A stretch of 24,358 nt of DNA, from contig JNEM01014146.1 of NCBI GenBank assembly GCA_000697335.1, positions 1 to 24,358 of the forward strand, in the 5' to 3' direction. Source of the DNA: Conidiobolus incongruus B7586 (lineage: Eukaryota > Entomophthoromycota > Entomophthoromycetes > Entomophthorales > Conidiobolaceae). The notes beneath the pieces are model-generated. The model was given only the letters and a program-made list of their open reading frames with translations. It was not told the DNA's origin and ran no database searches. The stretch's first letter is position 1; every line of letters begins with the position of its first letter. The translations under genes and the position numbers were made by a program. Shown piece by piece: positions 20,691 through 24,358 of the stretch.

Positions 20691-21675
20691 TTATATATAA
20701 TTTTATCTTTATCTATAAATTTTATTTCAATTGAATTTTGATTATAGATAAAATATAATAAAAATAATACCATAATTCATATCTTATTTTGACAAGTTTT
20801 ATTAGTGATAAAATAATTAATATTATTAAAATAATTTTGTAAATATTAGTTATTAATTAAAAATATTAAAATTATTGCTTTGATTTAAATTATTATTTCT
20901 TGATAATTGAATAGAAATATTTTTCAATAAGATTCAAATTATATTTTCAAATATTATATTGTAACTATTGTAGATTGGTGAATTAGTAAATTTATAAAAT
21001 AAACTTGTTTATTTATAAATTTTAAATATCAATAATACTTCACAAATTGATGTAATTAATATATACCTTGAATACCATCATTCTCATTTTTTTATTTTAT
21101 ATTCTAAATTCTATTAAAATATTTCTGTGATTGTCAAATCAACTCTCAATCACATCAATATACTTTTAACAAGATGTTATTAATATTTGATAATTATTTA
21201 AATATTATGTTGGATGCTTTTAAGAGATATAATTCAATTAAAATGTTCAAAAGAGTATTCTTTATATAAGTATTTGCTTATTGAGCTGAATTATAATATA
21301 ACAAGATATTCAAATTGTATTTAGATTTGTAATAAGCAACAAATACTCTTAACAACGCCAAATGAAGAAGTTTCAGAAATCAAATTATAATCCAATTTTT
21401 CATCTTTTATAATCTATTCCAAGATATTATAACTATAATTTTTAATTATTGATCTCTTATTGAAAATTAAATAATATTGTGTAATCGAATTTGATGCGGT
21501 TTTACAAATTTATGACAGAATCATGAGGAAACTATATATTAAATTTTATTTTATTATTTTGAATATAATTAGCGAAATCATGTGACAAATCCCATATTAA
21601 ATCACATATTCATGATTAAAATTTAAGTATACAACCTGTCAATAGTGTTCTAAATTATTAAAAACCATTGAATTA
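20691..21675. other. AT-rich stretch upstream of MHR gene B
   Basis: About 980 bp between the mariner relic and MHR gene B. No gene is visible. The last few hundred bases should hold the gene B promoter, and an imperfect inverted repeat at 21251-21350 is listed separately. No zinc-cluster exon was found upstream of the gene B start. Confidence 0.5.
21251..21350. repeat. Imperfect inverted repeat upstream of MHR gene B
   Basis: The left arm (AAGAGTATT, a 12-base insert, then TATTTGCTTATT, ending near 21282) is mirrored by AATAAGCAACAAATACTCTT at 21331-21350 on the other strand. The loop is about 50 bp. It may be a hairpin, a regulatory site about 330 bp before the start codon, or a scrap of a small transposon. 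Confidence 0.4.
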
Positions 21676-21892
21676 ATGTCAATTAACCAATTCAAATTTA
21701 AATACCATCAACCAAGAGTGAAAAATGGAAAACAAAAAAAACAATGGTCTAATACATTTTGTAATATTGTAGATAGTAATGATATGATTATGTTTACCGG
21801 GATTAATAAAGTGAATAAGAGATTGGATCAAATTGAAACAATATTAAATGAATTTGTTCAATTCGTTAGCAAAGATAATAATAATAACAATA

Positions 21893-21949
<57 letters not shown>

Positions 21950-23370
21950 TATCAACCCGGATTGAACAAATTCGCAAATCTGGCTCGAATGATTTAATCA
22001 CTCACTACTATAACAATCAAATTCTCTCTTATCAAGATTACCCCAAGCACATGATTGCATTCTACTTCACTATGCAAACGTATTGTTCATTCCCTCCAAT
22101 ATTGAATTTGAATGAATTTTACCAAGGATTAAATAATTATACCAATCCAATTCCTGATTATTTGCTGAGCTCTATAATATGCGATGCATGTTTGAATTCT
22201 CCACATCCCCAATTGTATTGCCGTAATTTTAATTATAGCGATCATTATTATAAATTAAGCTTGAGTCAAATCAATTCTCAGTTAAATGAGCCTACTTTTT
22301 ATATGATTCAGGCTTTGTTGATACTGGGCTCAGTGGACTCAAGATGTAGCCGTCCACTCCAGCAGACCGATAGAATCACTGCCGCTGTGAAACTAGCTCA
22401 GCTTCTGGGAATGGATCGTGTGGAAGAATTTAATGAGGATACTAAACCCGAGCATTTTGGTAATGTCCCTTATACCACCATCCGAAAAATATGGTACTTG
22501 ATCAAGCATCGCGAAGAAAAAATGTCCAAAGTTACCAATTCACCTTCTATGATTCGATCTGAAGTTAAAGATCCCATCTACATTCATCCGAAATCCCAAC
22601 CAAATATGCCGCTAGTCCAAAGATGTCAAAATATGCTCCCAAGAGATTATCTGGATCTCTTCATCGCATATTCGCACTTTGCAAATTTACTTAACACGGA
22701 AAATAATATATTGGAAAAACAAGTTATCAACGAATCAGCATCCATCAAATTCCAGAAATGCTTCGAAAGTTTGCATAAATTCCGAGAGTTTGAGCGTTTT
22801 CTGAAACCAAGTTTAAGATACGATCCCAATTGCTTAGACCCCAACGAGATTGATAAGAATCCATTGGTCAGAATCCGCTTATATTTCTTCCAGCAACTCC
22901 TTGACCTTCAAATTCAACTGTTTCAATACGCACTAGACTTACATTCATCTCTGGATCAAAATCAATTACTTAAGTTATGTCAAAAATTATTGCGATTCGG
23001 CAAAGAATTAATTAATCTATTAGAAGATCAACATTATACAATTCTCAAAATCAATATGAACAAATCTGAATACTTACAAAAGCCCAAAATCTTTCTCAAA
23101 GTCAATAATTTTACTAATATGGGTCACCTCTACCTTGACATCATTCAGATCTTAACCACTACTAAATCCAAAGTACATTCCAATATGATCATTACTATGA
23201 TTTCTAAGGATTTGATAACGATGATGGAATATTTGAGAAATCTTGAAGCAGTTTGGAATTGCTCGAAATTGATACTAGATTCTATTGGGGACAGGTATAA
23301 GAGTATGATTAGAGTGGACCAGTTGGAGCAGATTTGGGGAAACAGAATCATTGAACTTGATTCAAAGTAG
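21676..23370 (+). CDS. MHR-only fungal transcription-factor-like protein B
   Basis: An intronless 564-residue paralogue of gene A (2652), colinear throughout. The N-terminus again has FKFKYHQP, a W-S-N-T block and a coiled-coil segment (INKVNKRLDQIETIL) but no cysteine cluster. A run of about 24 Asn, broken by one Ser, follows at residues about 69-92 and replaces a different linker in gene A. The MHR follows with YPKHMIAFYFTMQ.YCSFPP, PDYLLSSII, YMIQALLILGSVD and TAAVKLAQLLGMDR. The W...D block is weaker than in gene A (IWYLIKHREEKMSK, with no Asp at the usual place). The C-terminal half is helical, with YLDIIQIL and VWNCSKLILDSIGDRY as conserved points. CTG encodes Leu at conserved sites (LLSS, LLGMDR). 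Role is inferred only: a transcriptional regulator-like protein whose means of reaching DNA is unknown. Confidence 0.85.
21876..21949 (+). repeat. AAT trinucleotide microsatellite inside MHR gene B
   Basis: A nearly pure run of AAT codons, with one AAC and one AGT, encodes a polyasparagine tract between the coiled coil and the MHR. It keeps frame, and such runs change length easily by slippage in threes. Confidence 0.95.
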
Positions 23371-24358
23371 TAAATAAATTATTTTTGTGGTTAATCAATC
23401 CAATAAATAATATATAGGTTCATATTGATAAATTTATTTGATTATTAAATTAGATTATTTAATTAATACCAATCAACATATTCACTTCTTTAATTAATTG
23501 ATTGTTAACTATTGATAATCAAAAGCTACTCCCATATTTGAATATATTTGATTTTTCAATATAATTTTTTTTTCAAAAAATTCACATTTATTTTGTAATC
23601 ATTAAAATTCAAAATAAATATTGTTGAGATTATAAAAGTGATAATTACTCATTTTTTCCATATGCAAAATAGATTTATTATATTATAAAATATCAATTAA
23701 TTAACTCATAATTAGAAAAAATAATAATAAAAGGGTAGTAATTTTAATTTCAATACAACCAAAATAAAGTTATAAATTATAATTATTTTGATTTAATATT
23801 ACCAAAGTTTTATATTAATAAACCAAAATTCAATAAAAAATAAATTTATATTTCAAAATATTAAAAATTAATAATATAATAAAATTAAAATATATAAATT
23901 AAGCTTTATAATCAAATATTAATTAAGATTTAATAATTTTTTAAAAATTTAGTTTTTATTTAAATTTCAAATATAAAAATTATAAAATTAAATATTTTAA
24001 ATTTTTTAAATTTTTTAATAATATTTTTTTACCAAATTTTAGATGAATTTTGAAAATCTAAAAATAGTTATTTTTATTAAAGATGAACAATATATATTTT
24101 ATATATTAATTAAAATAATTTATATTAATATTCTGGTATATAAGTTTTCAAAATATTTAAAATAATTATATTTATTTAAAATAATTAAATAAGAATATAA
24201 AATTAAAATTTTTTTTACTTTGATTCTATATATTTTTTATTTATTATCTTCTATAATTAATCTTTAAAAATTTATATATTATTAAATAATATTGAAAAAA
24301 AATTTAAATAATTTTACTAAAAACAAAAAATTTAATATATTAATATAAAAATATAATT
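23371..24358. other. AT-rich tail of the window
   Basis: Nearly 1 kb downstream of MHR gene B, extremely AT-rich from about 23560. It should contain the gene B terminator. No gene is supported. A short phrase near 24065 (FIKDEQYIFY) faintly recalls a DDE transposase but is too short to call. Confidence 0.5.

Noticed and set aside
24040-24150. A third mariner relic near the right edge
   Set aside because: Only one short DE-containing phrase fits; no colinear match with the other two copies was found.
1-24358. CRISPR arrays, rRNA genes, or a secondary-metabolite or defence gene cluster
   Set aside because: No regularly spaced repeats, rRNA-like sequence or set of cooperating enzymes was seen; the genes are ordinary eukaryotic housekeeping types plus the MHR family.

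Overview
The window looks like nuclear DNA of an AT-rich, intron-rich fungus, probably an ascomycete. The evidence is two proteins with the fungal transcription-factor middle homology region (MHR), an MNN1/MNN2-type GT71 mannosyltransferase, an Mvp1-type sorting nexin, and 19 modelled spliceosomal introns of only 47-60 bp. All 19 introns start GTA and 18 end TAG; some carry a TACTAAC/TACTAAT-like branch site. CTG falls at conserved leucine positions, so the standard code fits better than a CTG-Ser code. I cannot name the species.

Layout: 1-146 holds the last codons of an unknown minus-strand gene ending at a perfect 19-bp synthetic Tn5 mosaic end (sequencing adapter), after which the DNA abruptly becomes the inside of a decayed mariner transposon (147-760). 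After an empty AT-rich stretch come MHR gene A (2652-4385, +), a six-exon CCDC137-like nucleolar protein (4592-5476, +), a possible decayed coding frame (5569-6348), a three-exon NUS1 (6444-7321, +) and, convergent with it, a three-exon SANT/Myb-like gene (7443-8070, -). A GC-richer island of unknown nature (about 8525-9060) follows, then a decayed third MHR copy (9195-10750). MVP1 (11960-14318, -, 11 exons) and an intronless GT71 mannosyltransferase (15192-17006, -) come next. A long desert (17007-21675) contains a second, more complete mariner relic (about 19640-20690). MHR gene B (21676-23370, +) is followed by AT-rich DNA to the end.

Several genes belong to the endomembrane system: NUS1 is the non-catalytic subunit of the dolichol-making cis-prenyltransferase, GT71 enzymes extend mannan on proteins in the Golgi, and Mvp1 recycles cargo from endosomes. 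Nothing suggests they form one regulated cluster. The most unusual biology is the small MHR family: two intact and one dead copy, intronless among intron-dense genes, with no visible zinc cluster. The most important practical observation is the adapter at 128-146, which puts the left end of the assembly in doubt.
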